Shown in pieces: positions 16,258-23,886 of a DNA stretch of 64,000 bases; within the stretch, counting starts at the first letter, position 1, and each line of letters begins with the position of its first letter. Below the pieces are notes generated by a model that saw nothing but the letters and a program-made list of their open reading frames with translations, had not been told where the DNA came from and made no database searches. Source of the stretch: Actinomycetes bacterium (GTDB taxonomy: Bacteria > Actinomycetota > Acidimicrobiia > Acidimicrobiales > Ilumatobacteraceae); NCBI GenBank assembly GCA_021414085.1, contig JAIOPC010000011.1, positions 209,200-273,199 of the forward strand. Reading direction: 5' to 3'. Made by a program: the position numbers and the translations under genes.

Positions 16258-17243
16258 ACGACCACGACCACGGTTCCGATGTCCGCCCATTCCCATACAA
16301 AGTCGGCGTCGGCCTTTGCCTGCCGTTGGCAGCCACCGGAGAGACGCTGACCGAGTTCCGCCTCGGTCATGTACACAGTGCCGTCACTGACGTGAATCGG
16401 AATCTCGTGAAATCCGATGGCGCCAATGTCGGTCTTGAGCCAGCGCACCATGTGTGGCAGGTACGCCTTGCCGTTCCAAGCAGTCGATTCTTCGGACTTG
16501 CTATAGACCTGATGGGTACCGGGAGTCTCGTTGTTGTACTTGCTGCCCGACACCAGCCACGAGCGCAGAATCTGGCCGTCATCATCGACAGCCCACACGC
16601 GCTGACCCGCGCGTGAGTACACCAAACGCCTACCGCTACCCGAGTCGGTCGGCAGCGGCGGGGCGTCGGCACCCGCACTCGCCACGGACGACAACGGATA
16701 ACCGAGCAGGTCGACCGCGCCCTCGGGCGGGATCGGGGTGTGCACGACAAGCGACGCTTCGTCGGGCCAGATGCCAAGGAAGATGCCGGTCTCACGTCCG
16801 GCGAGGCCATCAACGAACAGGTCTTGGCGGACCTGCAGTGCCTTCACTGCGTCGTACGTTGCTTGGTCGTAGGTTCCGGTGACGGCACCGGTGTAAATGC
16901 CGTCGGCGAGCAGCGCTTCCTGAAGGCAGATGACGGTGGGGCCAGTGCTGCCGATCGTGACCGAACGCTCGACCATTTTGCAGCCAGCTTCGTCGTCGGC
17001 GCTGCCCACCGCGGCGTCGTCGCCAGCGACGGTGCTGGCCGTAGAGCCATCGGTGGTGAGCACGGAATCAGTCGTGAGCACCGAGTCGGTCGCGGCCGTG
17101 TCGATCGCTGCAGTCGAGACCGTTGTGGCGCCGGCCGAAACTGTCGAGTTGTTGTCGTCTCCGCCGCCCAGCGACATCGCGCCGATTACAACGGTGGCGA
17201 CCACCGCTACAGACACCAAACCGCGCAGATCTTCGGACCTCAT
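16254..17243 (-). CDS. L,D-transpeptidase with peptidoglycan-binding domain
   Basis: A 329-residue protein with an N-terminal membrane anchor (SVAVVATVVIGAMSLGG), a Thr/Ser/Asp-rich linker to about residue 85, and a PG_binding_1-like repeat (about 93-155: VTIGSTGPTVICLQEALLAD then IYTGAVTGTYDQATYDAVKA). A C-terminal YkuD catalytic domain follows. The catalytic His is in GFHEIPIH near 279 and the Cys in LSGGCQRQ near 305; the usual SHGC is SGGC here. It likely crosslinks peptidoglycan. It is operonic with the serine hydrolase downstream (TTGA overlap), suggesting a joint wall-remodelling role. Confidence 0.87.
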   Translation of the reverse strand: MRSEDLRGLVSVAVVATVVIGAMSLGGGDDNNSTVSAGATTVSTAAIDTAATDSVLTTDSVLTTDGSTASTVAGDDAAVGSADDEAGCKMVERSVTIGSTGPTVICLQEALLADGIYTGAVTGTYDQATYDAVKALQVRQDLFVDGLAGRETGIFLGIWPDEASLVVHTPIPPEGAVDLLGYPLSSVASAGADAPPLPTDSGSGRRLVYSRAGQRVWAVDDDGQILRSWLVSGSKYNNETPGTHQVYSKSEESTAWNGKAYLPHMVRWLKTDIGAIGFHEIPIHVSDGTVYMTEAELGQRLSGGCQRQAKADADFVWEWADIGTVVVVV

Positions 17244-17276
17244 ATGACCGTAAAGTCTAACAGCGGCGGTCTTTCG

Positions 17277-18227
17277 TCAGCCGTCGCCTGCATCGTCGGC
17301 GCCGTGACTTCTGTCGGCTTCCGACGCCGGGCAAGTGTCCCGCAGCGGGCACCAACGGCAGTGCGTGCCGGGCCGCAGCACCGGCGTACGACCCTCAACG
17401 GACAATTCGATGATCGCATGCACGCCGTCGAGCGTGCGCCGTAGTGCCGAGCGCAGCAATCCTTCGGTCACGTCTTCCACCATGGCGTGCGCCGAGTCGA
17501 GGTAGAAGGTGGCGAGCTTGCGCGGCGGGACTTCGCGCACGAGCGTCTCGACGAGGGCGTAAAAGCGCAGGTCTTCCCGGTGTACCGGGCTGACCCACCC
17601 GGTCTTCAGGTCGATGATCAGTTTGCGGCTTTCGCGCCCCTCGGGCTTTCCCATTACAAGGTCCGCTCGCGAGTTGAACACGATTGGGCCATCGACCGGC
17701 CACCGCGTGGCCGACTCGGTTGCCGGGTGGCTACGCGGGTCGAGCGGAGGGAACGTCTCGATGAACTTGTTCACGTGCTCGATGGCACGGCCGCGCAGGT
17801 CGGCTTCGTCACCACGTGAAAGCGCGGCGACCCACCGGCCGAGGTCGCGATCGTCGTCGGCTAGGCGGGCAAGCGCATCGTCGACTAACTCGCTGGGCGT
17901 TGGTTCGCCGCGCCAGTTGATCATCTGCTGGATTGCCTTGTGCGCCACCTGTCCTTTTGCGATTGCCGCCGTCCACTGGAACTCGTCGGGCGCCAAGAAC
18001 TTTCCTTCGCAGCCGTGCACATTGCTCAGTCGGCTCTTGTTGATGAACAGCGTCGTCGTTCCCAGGCGTTCGTGAAACTGGGCGAGTGCCGCGTTCGCTT
18101 CTTCGCGCAGGTCGCTAACGAACGCCTCGCTGAAGACGAGCGGTTCGTCGTTGCGGCGTAGCAGGGCCAGCGTGCGCTCTTGCGCCGGATTGAGGGTGGG
18201 GGAGTTGGGCACTTGCACTGTCGCCAT
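17277..18227 (-). CDS. RecB-like PD-(D/E)XK nuclease with probable Fe-S cluster
   Basis: A 316-residue nuclease of the PDDEXK_1 (RecB/Cas4/AddB C-terminal) type. The catalytic core is visible as NSRADLVMG followed by RKLIIDLKTGWVSP (about residues 195-220). A C-terminal cluster, THCRWCPLRDTC near residue 295, plus a Cys in the N-terminal HGCEGKFLAPDEFQ, matches the four-cysteine 4Fe-4S arrangement of this family. It is a stand-alone protein with no helicase partner and no cas genes nearby, so a DNA-repair role is more likely than CRISPR adaptation. ATG 18227 is chosen because the earlier in-frame start adds an unrelated tail. Confidence 0.82.
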   Translation of the reverse strand: MATVQVPNSPTLNPAQERTLALLRRNDEPLVFSEAFVSDLREEANAALAQFHERLGTTTLFINKSRLSNVHGCEGKFLAPDEFQWTAAIAKGQVAHKAIQQMINWRGEPTPSELVDDALARLADDDRDLGRWVAALSRGDEADLRGRAIEHVNKFIETFPPLDPRSHPATESATRWPVDGPIVFNSRADLVMGKPEGRESRKLIIDLKTGWVSPVHREDLRFYALVETLVREVPPRKLATFYLDSAHAMVEDVTEGLLRSALRRTLDGVHAIIELSVEGRTPVLRPGTHCRWCPLRDTCPASEADRSHGADDAGDG

Positions 18228-18702
18228 TGTCGTAGGTGTGTACGTGAATACCCAAAGACCTATCAAGTGCTTCTCAAGATCAGCCGATGAGTGAGGTGGT
18301 ATTGCACTAGTGCGGTTGAGTGATACGGACTGATTGGTGCGGTGTAGATGGCTCTCGCGAGTCGTGGAGAGCGGTGGAGTGACAGCAGAGGTAGCGCAAG
18401 GTTGGCGAAGGCATCCGAAGCCCGCACGGGGTGGAAGGCGCTGAGACCGGGCCGCGAAAGGTGTCAGGGCGCCCCTGTGGGGGTGGAGGGATGCCGGAAA
18501 CGGTTAGGCAGAGGCTGCTCCGCACAAGCTCTGGGTACTCAATCCGGCGTGGGGAAGCCCACGAACGACAGCGAGTGGCGCGACGAAGACGGAGTGTTCA
18601 TCAGCCGCGTGTCACAACGCGGCGCCTCATCGACTGTTTCTCACGCGAGCTGATGCAATTGCTGGGCGCCTTCATCCGGGTTGCCTGGCCGAACCGGAAG
18701 CG
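18228..18702. other. Gene-free structured stretch, possible ncRNA or group II intron remnant
   Basis: I see no convincing protein gene in these 475 bases. Several compact hairpins lie in series: GCTCTC/GAGAGC (18351-18356 with 18367-18372), CCCC/GGGG around TGT (18472-18482), GTGGG/CCCAC around GAAG (18549-18562) and GCCGCGT/ACGCGGC around GTCACA (18604-18623). Purine-rich unpaired links (GAAGGC, GCGAAAGGTG, GGAAACGG, GAACGACAGCGAG) lie between them. The start GTGCGG near 18311 and this style of sequence recall the 5' domain of a group II intron, but no reverse transcriptase and no clear domain V are present. tmRNA, RNase P RNA, SRP RNA and cobalamin riboswitch signatures were looked for and not found. 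Confidence 0.3.
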
Positions 18703-18999
18703 GTGGACGCCTCGGTTGATCTCAACGCGCTGATGCCGTACTACAACGCGCGCAGGGGTGGCATCGACGCTCGCTGCCCAGAGCTGTTGGCCCCGCTGCG
18801 CACTGCGGTCTACGCGGCCATCGCGAATGCCCCGGTACCTGGAGTCGATCTTCCGCCGGCAGCACCGACTTCGCCGCCGGACGAGTTGCCCCGAACCGGA
18901 AGCGACTCGAGCTCAATTCTCTCGGTCGCCGCCGCGACAACCGCGATCGGCGTGTTCGCGTGGGCGGCTACTTCTCGCGACGCCCCGGTCAAGCGCTAG
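18703..18999 (+). pseudogene. C-terminal remnant of an LPXTG surface protein
   Basis: About 98 residues remain. The end is a perfect sortase signal: ELPRTG, a hydrophobic segment (SILSVAAATTAIGVFAWAA) and a basic tail. The part before it (DASVDLNALMPYYNARRGG and what follows) looks like the end of a folded domain plus a Pro-rich stalk. There is no signal peptide, and the frame upstream leads into the structured stretch, so the protein could not be exported. It is best read as the surviving 3' end of a gene whose 5' part was lost. The GTG at 18703 is only the first start-like codon in the recognisable part. Confidence 0.5.
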
Positions 19000-19036
19000 A
19001 TCCGGTACCACGACGCAGATTGGCGTCACGGCTACC

Positions 19037-19534
19037 GTGGCGCTTGTGGGTAACCGGCGCAACGATCGAGCTGAAGACTCGTCGCTGTCGCCGCTGTTCT
19101 ATCTATTCACCGCTAACCAGCGAGCACGCGCGTTGCTCGAGCGTGCAATGCAGGACAGCCCGCTGTCGTCGGAGGAGTACGCGGCCTACAGCGTGATCTT
19201 CGAAGTTGATCGGGTCACGCCAACCGATTTCGCGCGCAGCATGGGTTTGCCGCTGACGACGGCACTGGACCACGTGCGTGCGATGTTGAAGCGCGGTCAC
19301 ATCCGCAAGGTGCGTAACCCGCGTGATCAGCGCTCGTATCTGATCGAGCTCACTGAGGCGGGCCGCAAGGCACACCGCGGTGCCAATGCGTACTTTGCGC
19401 CAGCGGACGATCGACTGATTGCGCTGATCGGCTCGCAGCGCAAGGAAGTGAGCGCCGCGCTGGTGGTGTTGATGAATGCGGCCGAGAAGGCGCTCGACGA
19501 GTTGGAAGCGTCCGACACCGAAGCCGCCGGCTAG
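19037..19534 (+). CDS. MarR-family transcriptional regulator
   Basis: A 165-residue winged-helix protein. The MarR core is visible as SSEEYAAYSVIFEVDRVTPTDFARSMGLPLTTALDHVRAM (in segments, about residues 47-90), then the wing GHIRKVRNPRDQRSYLIELTE. The ligand is unknown. No adjacent transporter shares its strand; the next gene is an S41-like lipoprotein 28 bases downstream, which it may control. GTG 19037 is used; GTG 19046 is an alternative start. Confidence 0.85.
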   Translation: MALVGNRRNDRAEDSSLSPLFYLFTANQRARALLERAMQDSPLSSEEYAAYSVIFEVDRVTPTDFARSMGLPLTTALDHVRAMLKRGHIRKVRNPRDQRSYLIELTEAGRKAHRGANAYFAPADDRLIALIGSQRKEVSAALVVLMNAAEKALDELEASDTEAAG

Positions 19535-19562
19535 TACCACGATTCCGTGGTACTTTTGGCGC

Positions 19563-20858
19563 ATGCTGAAACGAACCCTTACTGCGCTGGGCGTGTTGAT
19601 GCTCGTTGGCTGTTCCGCCGACAGCACGGCTTCGACAGCGACGACCGACAAGGCAACGACATCAACGGCAACAACTGCAACAACGATCGCCTCGGAACCG
19701 GCCGTCGACTGGTCGGCGGATCTCGATGCGTTAGACGCGGGTGTGCGACGGATCCATCCGAACCCGTTCTGGCGGGTGAGTGAGGAGGAGTGGGATGCGC
19801 GCATCGCATCGGCGCGCGAGGTGCTGCCGACGTTGGGTCGGCATCAAGCCGAGATGGTGCTGTTCGAGCTGACGGCGCTGCTCGATGGTCACTCGGGCAT
19901 CTACCCCTCCGAGATCGGCTACCACTTCTACGCGCTGCGGCTGTACCACTTCACCGACGGCTACTTCTTGCTCGACGGCCCAGATCCGACGGCGATTGGT
20001 GGCGAGCTGGTGGCCATCAACGGGGTGCCGGTCGACGACGTCGCCGCGCTGCTCACTCCGCTGATTGCGCACGACAGCGAGAAGACGTTTGAGGTCGTCC
20101 TTCCGATGTACATGATGATCTCGGAGATTCTCGAGGGCACGGGGATCGTCACCGATCCGACGTCGCCAGCGTTCGACATTCTGCGCGCCGATGGCACCCA
20201 CGCGATCCTCAACCCGGAAACGCTTTTGTGGGATCCGTACGTCGCGGAGTTCGATGGACTTCCGGTCGGCTTGCCGCAAGCGCCCGAGCCGCTTTCGCAA
20301 TCGCGTCGCAACGAGCCGTTTTGGTGGACGATGGTCGACGACGTGTTGTACTTCCAATACAACAACGTGGTGAGCGGCGAGGGTGACAACACCATGGAGG
20401 CACTTGTGGCCGAAGTTCGCGAGCGGTTGGCAGTCGGCGGTGTGCGGCGAGTGGTCGTGGATATCCGGCATAACAATGGCGGTGATCGTCGCTGGTACGT
20501 GCCGCTCAAGCAGCTGCTGCTCGACCCGCTCGTCGATCATCCGGGCGGGTTGTACATCATCATCGGACGGCAAACGTTCAGCGCTGGCGTGTTGTTCGCG
20601 ACCGAACTCGACGTGCAATCGGTGTCGGCCGTGTTCGTCGGCGAGCCCACTGCCGGCAGCCCGAACCTGTACGCCGACGTGCGCCCGGTTGAGCTTCCGA
20701 GTTCGGGGATCAGGGTCAACGTGTCGTCGAGCTACTACGACTTCGCCAGCCCCGATGACCCTCGGACAGCGATCGAGCCCGACATCCCGGTCGAACTATC
20801 GAGCGCCGACTACTTCGCCGGGTTCGATCCGGTGCTGCAGGCGGCAATCGACGCCTGA
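19563..20858 (+). CDS. Lipoprotein, S41 (C-terminal processing peptidase)-like
   Basis: A 431-residue lipoprotein: MLKRTLTALGVLMLVGCS gives a signal peptide with lipidated Cys17, followed by a short Thr/Ala-rich tether. A central PDZ-like segment (GGELVAINGVPVDDVAALL, about 140-160) precedes an S41-type core. The core has VVVDIRHNNGGD near residue 300 and the nucleophile region RQTFSAGVLFATEL near residue 340, where the Ser of FSAG is the expected catalytic residue. The general-base Lys was not clearly located. It may be a peptidase or a non-catalytic relative acting outside the membrane. Confidence 0.75.
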   Translation: MLKRTLTALGVLMLVGCSADSTASTATTDKATTSTATTATTIASEPAVDWSADLDALDAGVRRIHPNPFWRVSEEEWDARIASAREVLPTLGRHQAEMVLFELTALLDGHSGIYPSEIGYHFYALRLYHFTDGYFLLDGPDPTAIGGELVAINGVPVDDVAALLTPLIAHDSEKTFEVVLPMYMMISEILEGTGIVTDPTSPAFDILRADGTHAILNPETLLWDPYVAEFDGLPVGLPQAPEPLSQSRRNEPFWWTMVDDVLYFQYNNVVSGEGDNTMEALVAEVRERLAVGGVRRVVVDIRHNNGGDRRWYVPLKQLLLDPLVDHPGGLYIIIGRQTFSAGVLFATELDVQSVSAVFVGEPTAGSPNLYADVRPVELPSSGIRVNVSSSYYDFASPDDPRTAIEPDIPVELSSADYFAGFDPVLQAAIDA

Positions 20859-20893
20859 GTATCCGCGTCACACCCCTTTGGCATGATGCCGTT

Positions 20894-21214
20894 ATGGCCG
20901 CGAATCAATCTGCACTCGACTTCGCGAACGCCGCACGCATTCTTGGGCGCGAGGCGCGCCAGCGCGGTTTGGTTGCCCCCAGTTATCGCTGCCCGCCGCG
21001 CATCGTCGGCGTGCAACGGTCGCTGCGTCGCTACCGCGGTGGCGCGGTGGTCGCCGTGCAGCTGAAGGCGCGGCCGTGGTTGGCGGTGCTCAGCGACATG
21101 ATCGAAGGCGTGGTCGTGGTCAACTCGTTGCAGTCGCCGCACGCCGATCGCCTGCGCAGCGAGCTGTGGGAAGCCGTCGGTGGCGAGCCAGCGACATCCG
21201 TCGCCGTCGCCTAG
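20894..21214 (+). CDS. Conserved actinobacterial hypothetical protein
   Basis: A 106-residue basic protein. Its segments ARILGREARQRGLVAPSYRC, PPRIVGVQRSLRRYRGGAVV and VLSDMIEGVVVVNSL resemble a small family found widely in actinobacteria. No function is known and no membrane segment, signal peptide or nucleotide-binding motif is seen. It lies 12 bases before the tRNA-Leu gene on the same strand. The start ATG 20894 is the only one near the conserved region. Confidence 0.7.
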   Translation: MAANQSALDFANAARILGREARQRGLVAPSYRCPPRIVGVQRSLRRYRGGAVVAVQLKARPWLAVLSDMIEGVVVVNSLQSPHADRLRSELWEAVGGEPATSVAVA

Positions 21215-21226
21215 CCTGCTGCCGCG

Positions 21227-21310
21227 GCCCGGGTGGTGGAATTGGCAGACACGGGGGGCTTAAACCCCCCTCCTTGCAAGAGGGTGCGGGTTCGAGTCCC
21301 GCCCCGGGCA
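21227..21310 (+). tRNA. tRNA-Leu (anticodon UAA)
   Basis: An 84-base class II tRNA. The acceptor arms GCCCGGG and CCCGGGC pair, with discriminator A at 21310. The D-loop has the TGGCAGAC motif typical of tRNA-Leu. The anticodon loop CTTAAAC, between five G and five C, gives UAA. A variable arm (TCCTTGCAAGAGG) follows, then the T-arm GCGGG-TTCGAGT-CCCGC. The CCA end is not fully encoded (CCG follows). Confidence 0.96.
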
Positions 21311-21323
21311 CCGGCGTTGCGAG

Positions 21324-21614
21324 TTACGGGTGGGCGAACGACGGTCCGTCGTCGACTTCGAACGCGAGCTCGTCGACGTAGCAGTACCACCAGTTCTCGC
21401 CCGGTTCGTAGGACTGGATGATCGGATGGTCCGCCGATTTGAAGTGGGCGGTTGCGTGCTTGTTCGGTGAACTGTCACAGCACCCGACGTGACCACACGA
21501 CATGCACATGCGTAGGTGCACCCAACGTTCGCCGATCCGCAGGCAGTCCTCACATCCGTCGCTGCTCGGCGCGACGTCGCCGACTCGGTCGAGGTGGCTA
21601 CACGAGTCGCTCAT
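21324..21614 (-). CDS. UBP-type zinc-finger protein
   Basis: A 96-residue stand-alone UBP (ubiquitin-specific protease-type) zinc finger. The zinc ligands are visible in CSHLDRV, GCEDCLRIGERWVHLRMCMSCGHVGCCDS and NKHATAHF, followed by ADHPIIQSYEPGENWWYCYVDE. In eukaryotes this fold binds the C-terminus of ubiquitin. In actinobacteria small single-domain versions are common and their partner is unknown. The gene faces left, ending 13 bases after the tRNA-Leu. Confidence 0.9.
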   Translation of the reverse strand: MSDSCSHLDRVGDVAPSSDGCEDCLRIGERWVHLRMCMSCGHVGCCDSSPNKHATAHFKSADHPIIQSYEPGENWWYCYVDELAFEVDDGPSFAHP

Positions 21615-21630
21615 GACCCGAGCGTACCGT

Positions 21631-21668
21631 CGGGGGTTTCGTGCCCGTGGACGTGCACGAAACCCCCG
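21631..21668. repeat. Perfect 14-base inverted repeat in a divergent promoter region
   Basis: CGGGGGTTTCGTGC and GCACGAAACCCCCG are perfectly complementary around a 10-base loop. The structure lies between two genes transcribed away from each other (UBP zinc finger and EamA transporter), so it cannot terminate either of them. No T-tract follows. It could be a large operator, an antisense terminator or a mobile palindrome. Confidence 0.65.
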
Positions 21669-21759
21669 GACAGCCGCTCACCTGCCCTACTCACCCGCTG
21701 ATCGTTGTTATTCCGGATTGCGATTGCCTCCAGTCGGCTTCGGCTGCGAGCATCGGCGA

Positions 21760-22674
21760 ATGACAAAGCGCGGGTGGATGCTGTTCGTCGCGATGTCGTT
21801 CATCTGGGGCATCCCTTACCTGCTCATCCGCGTCGCGGTGCGCCAGCTCGAGCCGGCAATGGTGGTGTTCGGTCGCACATCGATTGCCGCGGTGGTGTTG
21901 CTGGTGCTCGCTCAACGCAGCGACGCAATCCGGCCCGCGTTGCGGCACTGGCGGCCGGTGCTTGCATTCGCCATCCTCGAGATGGCGATCCCGTGGATTC
22001 TGCTGGCTAGTGCCGAGCAGCACCTCGCATCAGGCCTGACCGGCCTGATCATCGCGACGGTGCCGATTGTCGGCGCGATCACTGCGTTCCTGCTCGGTGA
22101 TCGAACTGCGCTACGGCCGGCGCGTGTCGTCGGCATCTTCATCGGCTTCGCCGGTGTCGCGTTCTTGGTGGGCAACGATCTGCGTGGCGACTCTGCGCCG
22201 CCGTGGTGGAGCATCGCGATGGTGTTGATTGTGTGCGTCTGCTACGGCAGTGCGCCGTTCATCGTGCAACGCAAGTTGGCCGATGTGCCCTCGTACGGCG
22301 TCATCGCGTTGTCGCTTGCCACGGTCGCCGTTCTCTATGCGCCGATTGCGGGTGTGTCGCTGGCGCACAATCACCCGACCACTAAGGCGGTGTTGTCTGT
22401 GATCACGCTCGCGCTGGTGTGCACCGGGCTCGCGTTCGTTGTCTTCTTTAAGTTGCTCGACGAGGTTGGTCCGGCGCGCGCCCCATTGATCACGTTCGCC
22501 AACCCGGTGGTCGCGGTGGCGTTGGGAGCGATCCTGCTGGACGAAGACGTGACGTTGGCAACGCTCGTCGGCTTCGTACTGGTGATGACCGGATGTTGGC
22601 TAGCGACGCGTCGATCACAGACGTCGGTAGACGCCATCGAAGACGGTGTTCCAGCTCACGCCGTCGTCGGCTGA
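21760..22674 (+). CDS. EamA/DMT-family transporter
   Basis: A 304-residue membrane protein with ten predicted helices in two EamA repeats. Typical stretches are FVAMSFIWGIPYLLIRVAVR at the N-terminus, ASGLTGLIIATVPIVGAITA near residue 90 and VGPARAPLITFANPVVAVAL near residue 235. The substrate is unknown; relatives export amino acids or other small metabolites. It is not closely similar to the EamA protein at 563-1507. Its 3' end overlaps the convergent DUF1579-like gene by 60 bases. Confidence 0.87.
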   Translation: MTKRGWMLFVAMSFIWGIPYLLIRVAVRQLEPAMVVFGRTSIAAVVLLVLAQRSDAIRPALRHWRPVLAFAILEMAIPWILLASAEQHLASGLTGLIIATVPIVGAITAFLLGDRTALRPARVVGIFIGFAGVAFLVGNDLRGDSAPPWWSIAMVLIVCVCYGSAPFIVQRKLADVPSYGVIALSLATVAVLYAPIAGVSLAHNHPTTKAVLSVITLALVCTGLAFVVFFKLLDEVGPARAPLITFANPVVAVALGAILLDEDVTLATLVGFVLVMTGCWLATRRSQTSVDAIEDGVPAHAVVG

Positions 22675-23043
22675 CTGCTGCCAGTGCTGACGCACCGAGC
22701 CGTCCAGATACGGTGTCCAGGTAATGCGTTCGATCTTGCCGCGCTCGACTTCGCCCGCCATCACCATGGCACCGTCGATCAGGTTGCCATACAGGTCGAG
22801 AACTAAGCCGGTCGTGTCCATCCAACACTGATGCCAGCGCCGACCGGTGTGGTCGTAGCCGTTCAGGCTCGTGCCGCTGAACGTCGCCTTGACTGTCGAG
22901 TAGTTCTCGATCAGCACGTGTCCGCCGCAAGCCCGTTCAATGTGATTGTGGCCAATCAGCTCGTTGGTCTCCCGTAGGTGCACAGCCCAGTCGCCGACCC
23001 AGAAGTCGAAGTCCGACCGTGGTAACGGTGGTTGGTCACTCAT
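22615..23043 (-). CDS. DUF1579-like small beta-barrel protein
   Basis: A 142-residue protein with the start SDFDFWVGDWAVHL and motifs HNHIERACGGHVLIENYSTV and SLNGYDHTGRRWHQCWMDTTG. These are characteristic of a lipocalin-like family (DUF1579 and related) found in many bacteria. Members probably bind a small molecule; no enzyme activity is known. ATG 23043 is preferred because the upstream frame is an overlap with the NUDIX gene. The gene is divergent from the NUDIX regulator, with an 81-base shared promoter region, and overlaps the end of the EamA gene by 60 bases. Confidence 0.75.
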   Translation of the reverse strand: MSDQPPLPRSDFDFWVGDWAVHLRETNELIGHNHIERACGGHVLIENYSTVKATFSGTSLNGYDHTGRRWHQCWMDTTGLVLDLYGNLIDGAMVMAGEVERGKIERITWTPYLDGSVRQHWQQSADDGVSWNTVFDGVYRRL

Positions 23044-23083
23044 GTGGCTAGACGCTACATCGGTAAGAAGGTCTTCAAATTTG

Positions 23084-23106
23084 GTTCTTGTCGTTTTGAC
23101 TTGAAC
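23084..23106. promoter_or_regulatory. Imperfect inverted repeat upstream of the NUDIX regulator
   Basis: GTTC-TT-GTC then GTTTT then GAC-TT-GAAC forms a symmetric site with a 2-base mismatch in each arm. It lies 18 bases before the GTG of the NUDIX regulator, in a relatively AT-rich stretch. It is a candidate operator for that regulator; the symmetry is modest. Confidence 0.3.
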
Positions 23107-23124
23107 TAGGGTAGGGTAAGAGTC

Positions 23125-23886
23125 GTGGTGACTAAATCCTACAAGGCGGGCGCCCCCGAGCAGTACGACCCGTCGCAGTTCCCGGCCTTTGCGGTCACCG
23201 TCGACGTGGTGATCCTCACGATGTCCGACGGTGTGCTGCACATGTTGCTCGTGCGCCGCGGCGAGACTCCCTTCAAAGGAATGTGGGCGATCCCGGGCGG
23301 CTTCAAGCGCCCCAACGAGACGCTGCACGAAGCGGCTAGGCGAGAGTTGGCGGAGGAGACCGGCGTTGATGTGCCAACGCTGCTTACCCAGTTCGGCGCC
23401 TATGGCGACCCTGATCGCGATCCGCGCATGAACGTCGTGACCATCGGCTATCTCGCTGTGCTTCGCGAAGTCGGCGCGATTGTCGCGGGCACGGACGCAG
23501 CGGAAGCCTTGCTCGTCCCGGTGGCCGACGTGCTGCGCGGGAGACTCGACCTGGCGTTCGATCATGAGCAGATCGTGCGCGACGCAATCGAGCGCGTGCG
23601 TACGGAACTCGAGGTCACCGGGATCGCGACGGCCTTCGTTGGTCAGACGTTCACCCTGGCGGAACTGCGCGCGGTGTACGAGGGCACATGGGGAGTGCAG
23701 CTCGACGCAGCGAACTTTCGCCGCAGTGTCGTCGCCGAGGACGGATGGGTGATCCCGACTGGGCGTCTGGCGCCACCTGGGCCATCGGGTGGCCGGCCAG
23801 CCGAGCTCTATCGCGCTGGGAAGGCATGGAAGCACGGCGGCCCAATCCATCGGTTGAAGTCGACAGAGAGGAAGTCACGACAATGA
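23125..23886 (+). CDS. NUDIX-domain transcriptional regulator (NrtR-like)
   Basis: A 253-residue protein. The N-terminal NUDIX domain carries a complete box, GGFKRPNETLHEAARRELAE then ETGV (about residues 57-80). The C-terminal part (FTLAELRAVYEGTWGVQL then NFRRSV, about 170-195) is the winged helix of NrtR-type regulators. NrtR proteins sense ADP-ribose or related NAD metabolites. Unlike many of them, this one retains the catalytic residues and might also hydrolyse its ligand. It leads an operon with two quinone oxidoreductase-like genes (ATGA overlap), suggesting redox- or NAD-responsive control. Confidence 0.85.
   Translation: MVTKSYKAGAPEQYDPSQFPAFAVTVDVVILTMSDGVLHMLLVRRGETPFKGMWAIPGGFKRPNETLHEAARRELAEETGVDVPTLLTQFGAYGDPDRDPRMNVVTIGYLAVLREVGAIVAGTDAAEALLVPVADVLRGRLDLAFDHEQIVRDAIERVRTELEVTGIATAFVGQTFTLAELRAVYEGTWGVQLDAANFRRSVVAEDGWVIPTGRLAPPGPSGGRPAELYRAGKAWKHGGPIHRLKSTERKSRQ

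Noticed and set aside
17277..18227. The RecB-like nuclease as a Cas4
   Set aside because: There is no CRISPR array or other cas gene in the window, and actinobacteria commonly carry such stand-alone nucleases.
18300..18650. RNase P RNA, tmRNA, SRP RNA or cobalamin riboswitch
   Set aside because: None of their conserved boxes (for example the GAGGAAAGTCC of RNase P, the GGTTCGAC-type tmRNA ends, the GGAAGGxAGCAGCC of SRP RNA) could be found.
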